The position numbers and the translations under genes were made by a program. Of a stretch of DNA of 64,000 bases, positions 1-12,101 are shown in pieces; position 1 is the stretch's first letter; every line of letters begins with the position of its first letter. A model generated the notes under the pieces. It made no database searches, had not been told where the DNA came from, and was given only the letters and a program-made list of their open reading frames with translations. The DNA is taken from positions 25,434,265-25,498,264 of the forward strand of contig JABBOT010000002.1 of NCBI GenBank assembly GCA_016165875.1, in the 5' to 3' direction. This DNA comes from Acanthopleura granulata (taxonomy: Eukaryota; Mollusca; Polyplacophora; Chitonida; Chitonidae).

Positions 1-1174
1 GCATGTATTGAAACTGGTGTACCAATTTTACCTCATGACATGTAAAGAAACAAAGCATGACGTGGGTGGTGCAATTGATATACTGACATTTGTTTTGATG
101 CAAGAGTTGTCACAGTGTTGATGCCAGTGTTTTCTGTGTACATCTCTCTGCATACAAGGAAAGTGGATGTTTATCAGTGGAAAGGATCTCATATACTCTG
201 AGTTGCCTCTGTACAGAAACACTTTACCTGTCCATTGTAACAACGACAGGCAGACATCTTAGGTAAGTTCGTTTGTTTAGCATATACATGTATTTTGAAT
301 TATCACAATGACACTCAGAAATTTGCACATGAATACTGTTATACATCATATTGCAAATGCATAAAATGGTGTTTGTTATTATTCTTAACGGTTTGTAATT
401 TTTAAGCAATTTTTTATCTGAAGAAATTAAGCCTTTTAAGTGAGTGTAAGCACTAATGTACAGTAAGCCTGTATACTTAACACGTTACGGCACGGTATTT
501 GTCGTAAAATGTGTCCTAATAGGAACCACATAAAGAATTAAAATGATTGAATAATTACAGTATACATGTAAAGGTCTGCATAAGGCTGAAGCTTTGCTTC
601 TTATGGGATGTACTGGATTTCATTGGTTTAATCACCTATTCAGAAGTTACTGTTCATCTTACAGATGTAGTAATCTTGCTTTATGTGTTTAATTGTTTAC
701 TTGAATATTGTTTGACCCTGTACTCAGTAATTTCCCACTTGTATGATGGCTGTCAGTTTTATAAGTGGAGAAAACCTATGTGCCTGGCATAAACCCCCAA
801 CCTGCAGCAAGCTACTGGCAACTTTCTCACATGTGACGTACAGAAACATACACCATATTGGTGAAAGACAACTGGTCTTCCAACAAACATTACATTTTGC
901 AAACGACCTGTTTTATCGCCAAAGCAGTGACAGCAGGTTAATGTACAAATTGTCTCTCCAGTTCCAGGCTTGGACCCGCACCTATTATGTACTAGTCATT
1001 GAAAGGCAAGCACCTTTAACCACTTAACTACTGAAGTAGTTATATGAGTTCCATGTGTCCATACATGTATGATGTACATGTAAGATCTGCTGAAACTTGA
1101 CTGTTGTGTTGTAAATATATTTTGTTCATTTAAAGATACAGTTTATGTTTTCATGTCCATGATGATTTTGTGCC
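1..1174. other. No gene seen
   Basis: A+T-rich sequence with no coding signal I trust. A strong splice-donor word (AG|GTAAGTTC) stands at 261-268 and could end an untranslated exon of this or another gene. Nothing else supports it. Confidence 0.5.
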
Positions 1175-1707
1175 TAGATGTACATGTTTAAAGGTTTGCC
1201 CAAGAGGAATGTGTTTCTAGATGTACATGTTTAAAGGTTTGCCCAAGAGGAATGTGTTTCTAAGTGTACATGTTTAAAGGTTTGCCCAAGAGAAATGTGT
1301 GTCTAAATGTACATGTTTAAAGGTTCGCCCAAGAGGAATGTGTTTCTAGATGTACATGTTTAAATGTTTGCCCAAGAGGAATGTGTTTCTAGATGTATAT
1401 GTTTAAAGGTTTGCCCAAGAGGAATGTGTTTCTAGATGTACATGTTTAAAGGTTTGCCCAAGAGGAATGTGTTTCTAAGTGTACATGTTTAAAGGTTTGC
1501 CCAAGAGGAATGTGTTTCTAGATGTACATGTTTAAAGGTTTGCCCAAGAGGAATGTGTTTCTAGATGTACATGTTTAAAGGTTTGCCCAAGAGGAATGTG
1601 TTTCTAAGTGTACATGTTTAAAGGTTTGCCCAAGAGGAATGTGTTTCTAGATGTATATGTTTAAAGGTTTGCCCAAGAGGAATGTGTGTCGAAGTGTACA
1701 TGTTTAA
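1175..1707. repeat. 43-bp minisatellite, 12 full units plus a partial
   Basis: Units start every 43 bases from 1175 to 1648, then a partial from 1691. The consensus begins TAGATGTACATGTTTAAAGG and ends GAGGAATGTGTTTC. Variants at the start (TAGATGTACATG, TAAGTGTACATG, TAGATGTATATG) recur in order, suggesting block duplications. Confidence 0.97.
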
Positions 1708-1727
1708 GCTTGTTCTAGAATGTGCTT

Positions 1728-1785
1728 GTATGTGTATAATAGTTTGCTGAGGATGAGTATGTGTATAATAGTTTGCTGAGGATGA
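1728..1785. repeat. 29-bp tandem duplication
   Basis: Two units beginning GTATGTGTATAATAGTTTGC, at 1728 and 1757, next to the 43-bp array. Confidence 0.9.
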
Positions 1786-4700
1786 CTATGTCTAGATGTA
1801 CATGTATGAATGCCTTAATTGTAATTTACAATAGAACTCTGCTTGAACCTTCTCAACAGCTTACAAACCCAAGAGCAGGCTACATCAAAAGTGATGTCAG
1901 TGTCATGATATTCACTGGCTGGACATATTATTTATGACAGAAATGATAACATTTGGTTTTCTTCTTTTTAAAGGTAGTTTGTGAAAATTGTTTTAGTTTT
2001 TGTTTTTCATGGAAAGAAGGCCGTTTCTGTTAAGCATATTACTTTGTGTGATATGTATGAGGACAGACAAAGCTACTGTTATGCAACAGGAAAATGACTA
2101 AGTGTAAACGAGCTAGATGCAAATTAAAATTGAGTGGTAAGATATGCCAGTTCCATATTTACACAGTGTAATCCTATGTACATCTTGTAAACAACTATAG
2201 TGTGATAGTATTGTACTCCAGACTGTTATCTGTTCATCATCTGTGTAGTTTTGAATCAGATGTTTATAACAAAAGCTGTTAAAAGATTGTGACATCTACA
2301 TGGGTAAGAACTGCTGAGGGCGATGACCAGTGGAGAAGACTGTCTTCATCAAGCACAAAATACATTTGTATCATTTGATCCCGTTATCTTTCATCTGACC
2401 CTAGTAATACCTTAAGCATATTGTTGTTTTGTTCGAGAATCTAAAAGTGTCAACAAGCTTCATTTCCACAGTGAGGTGGTCTAATCCTACGGCTAATGTT
2501 TAATATAGAATTTTTTTTTTTAAGCTAGTTTGAATTCTATTTTTGTGAGGACTTCTTGGCAGTTTGAAAAGTTTATCCAACCTACCTTGTGGTGCAAAGC
2601 ATTCAAATCCGAAAAGGACATTTCAGATATGATATGAATTCAGATTAGTTCTGTTTGAGAAAGTAGTTACCAGTTTTACAAATAATACATTTAGTCTCAG
2701 TTTTAGGTTTAGGTAGAAAAAAAAAGTATGAATTTGTTTTATATTTTTTCCTACTTCCTGTAGATGATAATCTTCACAAACTGGAATGGGTATGTGTATT
2801 GAAGGAGCTAAATCTGTGCAATCACATTCATGTGTTCAGAATAGTTCATCTGTTATATACGTCTCCTTATTTTCTTGTAATAAACATTGCAATACATTTT
2901 CAGATGATCTGTTGACACAACAATACAGCTAGCTATGAGTTCTATTGGTAATGCCCCAGGCTGTAATCTGTCCAGCTATATATGAAGTCTGCCAAGTCAT
3001 AATTAAGATTCTGACTAGTTCATCAACATGATATTGATGCTACTGTGCCAATGTCGGTTTGAACAGAGGCACCAATTTTAGCTACAAAGAGTATTTTTTT
3101 GGACGACCTGCAGTTTACTTTGCTTTATTGTGCTGCCAGTGTATGATTTAATTAAATCAATGTAGATGCGTGCTGGGGAAGGGGTGGGAAGACTTTAATG
3201 CACTACTTTGCAGAGCAATACATTTTACATGATTATAGCTTTTATTTATGTCAGATCCAAAGCTTTGCAGAAGTGCCTAAGTCTAGTACCAACGTTAATT
3301 TTATCTTGTTCCAATAGGGCAATAGGGCAGTTCAGCATTTCACAACACACACATAAGGGAAGCTTCTCTTCATGTGTCTCCACATTTTCTTTTGTTACGG
3401 TGATTCTTGCTTTTCATCATCATGTCAGTGTGCAGCTGGGTAATGTGCAGTGCGTACTCGGTGACAAATGGAACGCGAATGAATGAATAAATAAGTGATG
3501 GTTTTAGAATGTGGATGTCCTGCGTGCCTAATTGGCTTAACTGAACAGGTCATTAAAAATTGCTGGTTTTAGCAATTGGTAATCGATGTTTTTCATCGTC
3601 ATTTTCAGGACTGAGAGGCTTGTGACATTCTTTAAAAATGCACATGTACATACAGTTTACCACAAACCCTTGACATAAAATGTCTGTAGATTGTAGGTGT
3701 TGGCATCTTGCTCTGTTTTCCCTACAAATACAGTGTATATATTATCCATTTATTAACTACAAGGGGTTTACATAATGGTAAACAAGAAAAGTGTGTATAT
3801 TTATGTGCTTGATGAACTAGCAGAGGCTGTACATGCATGTGTATATGGGGCATTATGGAACAGAATGCATAGCAGAAGCCTTTGTAGTGTTCATACAGAA
3901 GTAGATCAATGTTAATAGAGTATATTAATGTGAGGCCTTATAACTACATCAGTTATTGCTTTCATGGTGGAATTAAGGGAACTTGATGCAGTAGAACTGG
4001 TATTATATCCCTGCAAATCATAATCATCCTTGCCAATATACATGTACCTTTAATGGTGTGTATGCTCTTATGTTGTAATATATTTTTTCAACTTTTAGTT
4101 GAAAAAGCATCTATTATATAGATTTTATAATTGCCCTCTAAAAGTAAAGAATATCCATTAATCCTGTAAAGTACCAAGGATATCAGTGTGTTTTTCTCTT
4201 TATGTTTTTGGGTTTTTTTCTACATGCAAATGTATTTGCTCTGTAAGACAGCAGGGACAGTTCACCACACTGTCACTACGTATTCATATTTAACACCCCT
4301 CTGTTTACATTGAGCTGTCTCCTTGTTTAAATGCTGTTTGCTTTTTTGTCTGGGCCAGTCCACTATTTTTTATTGTTGTGTAAATTAGCCTGAAGATGAT
4401 ATTGATACACCTGTGTAGTGCTAGAGGTGCTGTTACCTGGCTGAATGATCTAGACTCAAGCTGAACTACTGCAGCGTTCATGCTACCTGAAACTCCAGTT
4501 ATTATCAGGCTGTTTATAGCAGCACATTTCTGCTGGGCCCTCTTCATGTTATACCTGCTCAGGTATGCTGGTATTCTATTTACCTGGTCACCCATTTCCA
4601 AGGAAACCTTCTGTTTAAGAGCTGTACTGGGTTTTGATTGTAACTTGATACTGTAGTGAGTTTAGATTTGGGTCTGTCTCTCAGAACCTGGGATTACCTG

Positions 4701-5944
4701 TAGGCAGTGTCCTGAACTGCTAGGATCACCTTACCTGGCCACATCTACACGACAATGTGCTATGCTGGGACGGAACATAACCTGCTATCTGTTTTAAATG
4801 ATTTATGAATTCTGACGTAAGTCCAAAGTGACACCTAGCTTCTCTACAGCCGTAGCAGTGACAAGGCATCAGGACCTGAGGACAACAGTAAGTAAATTAA
4901 GTTACCTGTTTGGTAGATGGGAAACTTTACAAAGTGTACAGACAGAACTATCGATGTAGACTATTTCATTGCGAGGTTTCCTCAGTGCCTTCATGTGTTA
5001 AGTATTACAGTTGTTTTTTAGGCCTGTCTGTTGACGCAGATAACATGGACGGATGTAGATGTATAACAGGTTAGGTGACTTAAGTGGCAGTCATATCTCA
5101 CATGGGTAATACTTGTTTGAAGGAGCTGTTTTGGAGTGAAACATGCATGTTGGTTCTTGTGTGGGTGAAATGACCCAGACTCTCTGATTACCAAGCTTGG
5201 CTAAGGGACTGTACACTGCAGGCACATATTGATTTTGCTGCTTGCTGTGAAACCTTTACTTCTCTAAGGCACTGAGAACACACTGGTTTTAATGCTTAAC
5301 AGGGACAGCTATAATTTGAATACTGTTTTATTGATTAGCAGCTTAATCCTTAGGTGGAGGAGAAATAGAAATTGTACTAGTGGGAGTAACCCAATTACTG
5401 TAATGACTCATTCACCTCTTGATCAAATGGACAGGCTTGAGAAAACAAAAAGCAACATTTCAAGCCAGGGAATATTTTATGTGGAAAAAACTAAAACTGT
5501 TTCAGATCAAGTCAGTGACATAAAATGAACTGTTTTATATATTAGCAATGTTTCTCATGTTTCTCAAAAGCAACTGATTGTTGCACGTGGGGGTGGGATT
5601 TGAGGTCGTTGAACATACAGATATTTGATTGCTTCACGAGTGTTTCCATTTCAGTTCATTTTGAAATCTGTTATAATCTAAGGAAACACACAGTTTTGAA
5701 CCATAGCTGTTGATGGTTGCCATATGCATGTCCTGTGTGACCAAGGACTGCACTTTCATTAATCCTTGATACTTTGATCAAAGGTTTACCCTGGCAATTT
5801 CATATATTACTTAGCTTTACTTTGATCTTGTGACAGCTTATGATGTGTATAGAATGCTCTCTGATTTTTCTTCTAATTTTCATGCATTAGAGCAGCCTGC
5901 AGTAATGCATTTATTTTATTGTTGTGGAACAACAAACTGGGACC
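1786..5944. other. No gene seen
   Basis: Non-coding in appearance. Reading frames are short and lack recognisable domains. Contains homopolymer T near 2511 and a possible small untranslated exon (about 4849-4886, between TTCTCTACAG and GTAAGT) that I could not connect to the gene. Confidence 0.6.
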
Positions 5945-6105
5945 CATTTCACTGAAGACCATGAGTTGTAACTCACGCTCTATGTTTAAACTTACGACTT
6001 GGGCCATTTCACTGAAAAATGTTACCTATGCTTTATGGTGTACAGCCGTGGTAAAACTTAGGACTTAAGATCAAGACTTACGACTTCAGACATGTCAGTA
6101 AAATG
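5945..6105. repeat. Palindromic MITE-like repeat (tentative)
   Basis: CATTTCACTGA at 5945-5955, again at 6005-6015, and inverted as TCAGTAAAATG at 6095-6105. Inside is a run of CTTACGACTT/GGACTTAAGA words that pair with themselves. Looks like a small non-autonomous DNA element; no target duplication identified. Confidence 0.4.
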
Positions 6106-6550
6106 ATTTCCTGTATCCTGATGAGATATATGCATATGTAGGGTATAGAGGAAAGATCAGTAGTTAATGATTCTGTACACAATATCATAGCCTATATTTT
6201 ACAGCCTATTGTGAAGTATAAGAGTTAAATATTGTCATGGAGGTGGGAGGGTGGCGGTAGGAATATATTATAAATACTTCACTGATGGTCTGAACTATCT
6301 TTGTACAAATATGCAAATTTTGTGATAATTAGCATGCTTCACGGGAACAAGTAAAACATTGACCCCTGTCTGGTGTGAGGTGTAATTGTTTCTGAGTCAG
6401 CATCTCTATTTGTGCCGATTTGCATAAAAATGCTCGCGCGATAATGTGCTAATAGACCACTTGTACTCCTTAATAACTACCTTTTTGATTGATTTGAGTG
6501 TCAAGTAGGAACCTTTGAAGTTATCCAGTCCATGACCTTGACCTGAGAGT

Positions 6551-7002
6551 TTAGACACTTACTGCAGGAAGGGAGTAACCAAAATACTTGGATGGTCATT
6601 ATTTACTTAACACTCATATACTTCTCCTTTAATTCATTGGACAGAATTTGTTGTCCACATGCAGAAAGCAGGTCATAATTGTTGAATAAAACTCTATGTA
6701 TGTGTGCTTATGTGAAGATTTCACTAAACAACTTATGAATTTGACCCAATACACTTATATACAAGTACATGTCTGTGGTTGACTGAGATGACAATTTGCA
6801 CACACGTGGGGTTGTTTGTACGGAGAAATAGCGGAGAGTGGGGGTAGCCATCCACATTATGGACAAATATCACTTCTTCATATCTGTATTGTGGTAGTGT
6901 ATTGAGTGAATACTACTTATTCGTATGTGGACAGAGGTAGTGATTTGATTACACAGAACAAGAAAGCCTTTTTCATAACCAGGTACTTGTGCCGCACCTT
7001 AG
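6551..7002 (+). repeat. Dispersed repeat, copy 1 of about 450 bp
   Basis: Aligns end to end with 19532-20001 in the same orientation. Shared blocks include GGTCATTATTTACTTAACAC-like, ACACGTGGGGTTGTTTGTAC and a GTGGGGGTAG stretch. The two copies differ by many substitutions and small indels, so they are old. No coding capacity; family unknown. Confidence 0.85.
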
Positions 7003-8344
7003 TTTATGTCAAAACAAACATATACATAGTATCCACACAATACCCATTCTTAATCTGCATTATGCAATGTGTATAATGCTGCAAAGATGCACTTCACACA
7101 CTATGTTGTAATGTGTACAGTTTTATAGTATTAAATTGGACATTTACCAAATTTAAAAACATTTCTGGATCTCTTTGTATCAGTTGTCATAAATATATTT
7201 CGTCTTGATCCCCCACAAACATGTATTTATACCTTTCAGTGCATTTATTGTGTTCTTCCCAAGAAAATATCCGCAGCACATATACTACAATCTTTTCAGT
7301 TATCTGGAACATACGTCCTCTACAACTGTGTCATGAGCCAGCAAGTTGATAACTGGCATAGATCAGTACTAGGAATTTGCCAGAGGTTTTACAAGGTGTT
7401 CCAACAAAATAATTAATGCCAAACGAGGTGGATGGATGTATTAGAATCCGTCATGCAATGCTGTAATCCATCATGTACAGTGTTTGTCAACGGCAGAATT
7501 GAACCCCAGATTTGTGTTTGTCTGTGGCAGTGTAATTAACGCTTGTGTTGTACCGTGTACATGGGGAGTGAAGGGTCTGCGTTCAGGACATAAAGGCAGT
7601 AGTTGTGAATTTGGTTTTATGCTGATTCAGATATTTTAATAGTAAGTCACAAGAAGATATTAATGATATATGAGCAGACCTACGTAAACTCCCTGTGTGA
7701 TAGGATCTGTAAGAGATTCGAGGCCTTAGGCATGACCGATGGAGTTATCATGTGAGCTGCGATTAAGCTGAACGATTGAACTGTGGCATTATCTTCATTC
7801 ATAAAGCTCACACAGTGCATAAAAATACAATGTATCCAGTAGCAGCCAGATGTATACTTACTTGTGCTATTTGCATGATGTCTTTTGTATCTTTGTGAAT
7901 TAATACATACAGTCATGTACATGTTTAATTAAAAAAACTTGAAACCAGTTAAAATACATGTAATCATATGTTTTTTTTTTTTTAATTGATTTTGGGGAGC
8001 AGAGTGTGGCTCATTTGTAGGATTGCTTGATTTTAACCACAGGTGCAAGTTCTATCCAGCCTTTGACCTTTTACATTCTCCAACTGTAAGTGTTGGTTGG
8101 GTCATGGAGACAATAACGGTTTGACAATTACTGCTCTATTTGGTGCAATCCTCAGTTGGTAAAGACCACTTCTCTTCACCAGAATTAAAAGGTGATGGTA
8201 ATAATAATAATAACTAATAATTTGCCAGAGAACAGTGCTTTTCTCTGAACTCCTTCACTAAACTGACAACCATTGTATAACAAACTCATCAAGATGTATA
8301 CCTGAAGTTCATGTCATGAGTTTTTTATGGCATAGTTTCTTTTA
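7003..8344. other. No gene seen
   Basis: Non-coding. Holds poly-T (7972-7983) and a short (TAA)n run around 8201-8217. Confidence 0.6.
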
Positions 8345-8420
8345 AGGTCCATCAGTGCAGTTGCTGTAAATTCAAACCCAGCTCATGGTCAGGCTTCCTC
8401 TCTGGCCGTACAGTAAGGGA
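8345..8420 (+). mobile_element. SINE fragment
   Basis: Internal part of the tRNA-derived SINE described at 11821: CATCAGTGCAGTTGCTGTAA, a degenerate B box (AATTCAAACCC) and the GGCTTCCTCTCTGGCCGTAC segment. The tail is missing. Confidence 0.6.
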
Positions 8421-9501
8421 AACTTCTTCTATTAATCTATTATTGCTCTTGTTTTATTTGCTCAAAACTTGAAATGTCTTCCCTTCAGCAAATTCTGGTG
8501 TGTAGTGTTCTGGAAAATTGATTCAGTCCGTGTTAGTTATATTGTCTCATAACCTGATCATCTTATATATTAACCTTATCGACTGAGGATAACTCATATG
8601 GACTCTAAGGTCACCTCCATATTGCAGTCAGCCTGACAGTTGACAGGTGAGAAGACTTGTACACAGCATTGCACAGTATCGTTAAGTTATGACCTGACTA
8701 TCCATTTTGGTGAAGATAAATCATGGATCTCTTATGAATGAAGGGCATGTACCTCAAACTTTGGGCAGATGGTATGTTTTTGTTTTCCCAGCTTGTTGTG
8801 TGCTGTCTGAATGGAATAACTATTATTGAGTGGAATATGTGGGATCCTTGGCTGTCGCTGGGCCTTGGTCTGATTTTCCTGTGGAACAGGATACCTGTAA
8901 TGCGTGCAGATAGAAGTTGTTTGACAGGTTTTCTGTGGGAGGTCAGAAGAATGAGGCCTAGTGCTACATGCATGTGAGCTATGAATGTTCTCTAAGACTG
9001 AACACAGACAACTTAGAATTCATGGCTACCATATTCAGATTACCTACCTGTCTTTGTAGATGTATAAAAGCAGGTGGATGGACCTGAATGGATCTCCAGT
9101 GTGTCATGCTGAGTTGGTTCTTAGACTTGACTGTCTGCCCCTTGTTACTATTATGATGTATTTGAAGTTCATGTTTAATGTACTATTCACATGTACACAT
9201 CATTCAACAGCCTGGTCATCTCTACCTAAGGAGTATGGGAATTAAAAACCACTAGTCATTAAGACAACCAATGTATGCATGAAACATACATGAGCTATCG
9301 TTTTTTCTTACATGGTCTGTATGTTAGTTCATCACATCTTTTGGGGTTTTCCTAACAGAAAAAGTAGCTTACTACGTAGTGATATCAGGATTGTGATATG
9401 TTATTAGTGACAGTCATCAAATCTGAGTGCCTGTTTTTCTGAACAGAAAATCTTGGATGCCACAGATTAAAGTACCTAATTTAGGTATATTATCTTTCCT
9501 G
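8421..9501. other. No gene seen
   Basis: Overlapping short open frames on both strands near 8700-8980 show no domain or codon pattern of a real gene. Confidence 0.6.
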
Positions 9502-9627
9502 GAATCCGCATAGTTTCTTCTAGGATCTGCACCATTTCTCCTTGAAACCACATAGTTTCTTTTGGCATCGACATAGTTTCTACTGGCACCTACGTAGTTT
9601 CTTCTGGGATCCACGTAGCTTCTTCTT
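9502..9627 (-). repeat. 21-bp minisatellite, six units
   Basis: Six consecutive 21-bp units (9502, 9523, 9544, 9565, 9586, 9607) around the core CATAGTTTCTTCT. Because 21 is divisible by three, the minus strand reads as a repeating heptapeptide RRNYVDP/RNYVDAK inside a 77-codon open frame (9417-9650). No splice or homology evidence that it is translated. Confidence 0.9.
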
Positions 9628-11800
9628 TCCATGAAATTGGCTGCTATCATTAAAATGAAATGTTCTGGAATGCAAATAAATACATGTAACTTGTATTCCA
9701 GGGTAGCATTTTCTAATAACTAGCTGTTAATATATATGGGCTTGAAAAGTGTTTTTTATGAAAGGAAGTGGTAGGAACGTGTCCTGTTGTTTTTAACCTT
9801 CGGCCTTGATTGATCATGTAGACTTCATGGGTGGTCAGAATTTTACACCAAACTTATGATGTACACATTTTTAATTACTGTACTGTTGTGATATCCTAAT
9901 TAGATTGTCAAATTTGTTATAGGAGTCAGTGTGGTCACGCTCACTCAGATTTGTACACATGTATTATCGTGGTTTTTGTAAATATTTTTACATCTCCTAA
10001 AGATGATCTGCAGCTTGTGGATTATTGAGACTTATTTGTGTCTTTTCAAAATGCACCTTCAAGGATATACATGGAAAAATACCGAATGCAAATGTGAATA
10101 TTCATTAAGCAGATAATTTTTCATAACATACATATCGTTGGTTAATTTCTGCTCTTATTGATTCATCCTGTCAAAGTTAATTTTAAGATCAGAAGGCTGA
10201 TTGAGGCACCATTTTGACAGGTCTGGGAGAGGCACTCAACAGTGAACCTGGCCTTGTGCACGTCGAGGCTGATGATTTCTCTTTGAAATTGTGCTTTTGG
10301 GTGTGAATGAAGTGTTTAAGACTGAATGACTAGACCCGCTTGTGGTTGGAAAGTACAACTGGTAGTAATTAGCAATAACACACAGGTACACCCGACCACG
10401 TAGACATGTGTTTTGTAACTGATAACATGGCTATTCCATTAGTTTTAGCCTGGTCGATAACCCGCTCTCCTGTGGCTCTGGGTACTGGGAAGAGATCCAG
10501 TTTGTCACTTCTGACCAGATACTGTTTGAAACACACCTGGTAACACCTGTATTTTGTAGCTGCTCAAAGGGAACGCCAGCTCACCTGTGTACCGCTAGTA
10601 TTGGCTACTTGCCAGTAACATGTTTATTAATGTATGGTACTGGGCATATGGTAAACTAGCCTAGGCCTGGTTGTGGACAGAAAGGCTTTACAGGAGCCAG
10701 TTTTACTTCACTTTGTGACATCATATATGTTGAATCCGTTTAAACCATGCAATTGTGAAGAAAGTAAAAGGATTTTCCTGTGATTTATGCATTTCTTCAG
10801 GTGAGTTTGAGAATTTGATATGACAACGTGTAAAGGATCAGCTTAAAGTCATTAACAAGACATCCTGTCGGTAGTATACATGTGAAAGGAAGCTGTGTAA
10901 TGTACTCATCCAGATCCAGACAAAGTCGCAGTTTGCACATGGACAACTGCATGTAGTCCCCGCAGATTACTTGTGGGTTATGATCAGGCTGACAAACTCC
11001 CTACGTGTAATAATCCAGATGTCAGGCAAATGAACCCACAGGCATTCCAAGACTCGATCATTATTAATGTCAGGTAGAGTCAGATGCAGGAGTAAACAGA
11101 CGATCCTGGTATGAGTGTAGGTGAAGGATTTAGCAGAGACTGTTTTGTAGAACTGTTGCCCATATACATGTATTGACCTGGTTGTATTGAGTAACAGTTA
11201 TAGACAATGTAATCTATTGCCAGCTGTACTGCTGAGCCGAAGAGGTGTGTGTATACTGAGGAGTGCTGTTTTACCCTGCCCTATTTATCCCAGATCTGTT
11301 ACTGTTTTACATTTCACAAGGCTGATTGATTTTTCCTTTAATGGCATTATACATGCATAGGTGAAAGTTTTTGCTGTATTGACCATATATTATACATAGA
11401 TAGATGTGGGAATGATATATGTAGCCAAATATCAATTTACCAGAAAAGCTCTTACTTTTGGAATGTCATGCAAGAGCTCACCACAAAGCGATATCCATTC
11501 AGTACTTATTCGAAACTTGAAATTGTACCTTCATTGTCGCATAGGTCCAAGTTATAGATTTTCTATGAAGCTATTACAAGTACACGTATCTCATGTAGCA
11601 GTTGCACATCAGAATGGATTTATGAAATTTATTGAACTTGTTTTAAATACCTTCTCGTAGATAATTTAGTATTGAAATGGTCCAGTATTTATTTTACTGC
11701 ATGTTTGTAGAGCAGGAGTCAGTTATAGCTGCATGATGTAGAGATACATCACCATGGTAGTTACATTTGACGAAAAGTTACACTCCCTTTGTGGAACGTG
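9628..11800. other. No gene seen
   Basis: Non-coding in appearance on both strands; no repeat structure noticed beyond short A/T runs. Confidence 0.55.
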
Positions 11801-12101
11801 CCCCCAGGGTATAGAATTTATTTATTTATTTATTTGATTGGTTTTTTACACCGTACTCAAGAATGTTTCACTCATACGACGGCGGCCAGCATTATAGTGG
11901 GAGGAAACCGGGCAGAGCCCGGGATAAACCCACAACCATCCGCAGGTTGCTGCCAGACCTTCCCACGCATGGTCGAAGAGGAATCCAGCATGAGCTCGTC
12001 TTGAACCCACAGTGACCGCATTGGTGGGAGGCATCGGGTCATTGTGCTGCGATAGTGCACTAACAGACTGAGCCACAAAGGCCCCCAGGGCATAGAATGT
12101 A
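11801..12101 (-). mobile_element. Full-length tRNA-derived SINE with target-site duplication
   Basis: Element on the minus strand, about 12081 down to 11821. 5' tRNA-like head with A box TGGCTCAGTCTG (12064-12075) and B box GGGTTCAAGAC (11998-12008), a conserved body (CAACCTGCGGATGG, GGGCTCTGCCCGGTTTCCTC), and an (AAAT)n tail. Flanking direct repeats beginning CCCCCAGGG at 11801-11820 and 12082-12101 match at 18 of 20 bases. Confidence 0.92.

Noticed and set aside
1175..1707. CRISPR-like array
   Set aside because: Units are contiguous without unique spacers, and the window is an animal genome.
4849..4886. Small exon between TTCTCTACAG and GTAAGT
   Set aside because: Phase 1/1 in its only open frame, does not join exon 1 (phase 0); could be untranslated, but nothing supports it.
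8698..8977. Overlapping 91- and 79-codon frames on both strands
   Set aside because: Mutual shadows with no homology, codon bias or splice evidence.
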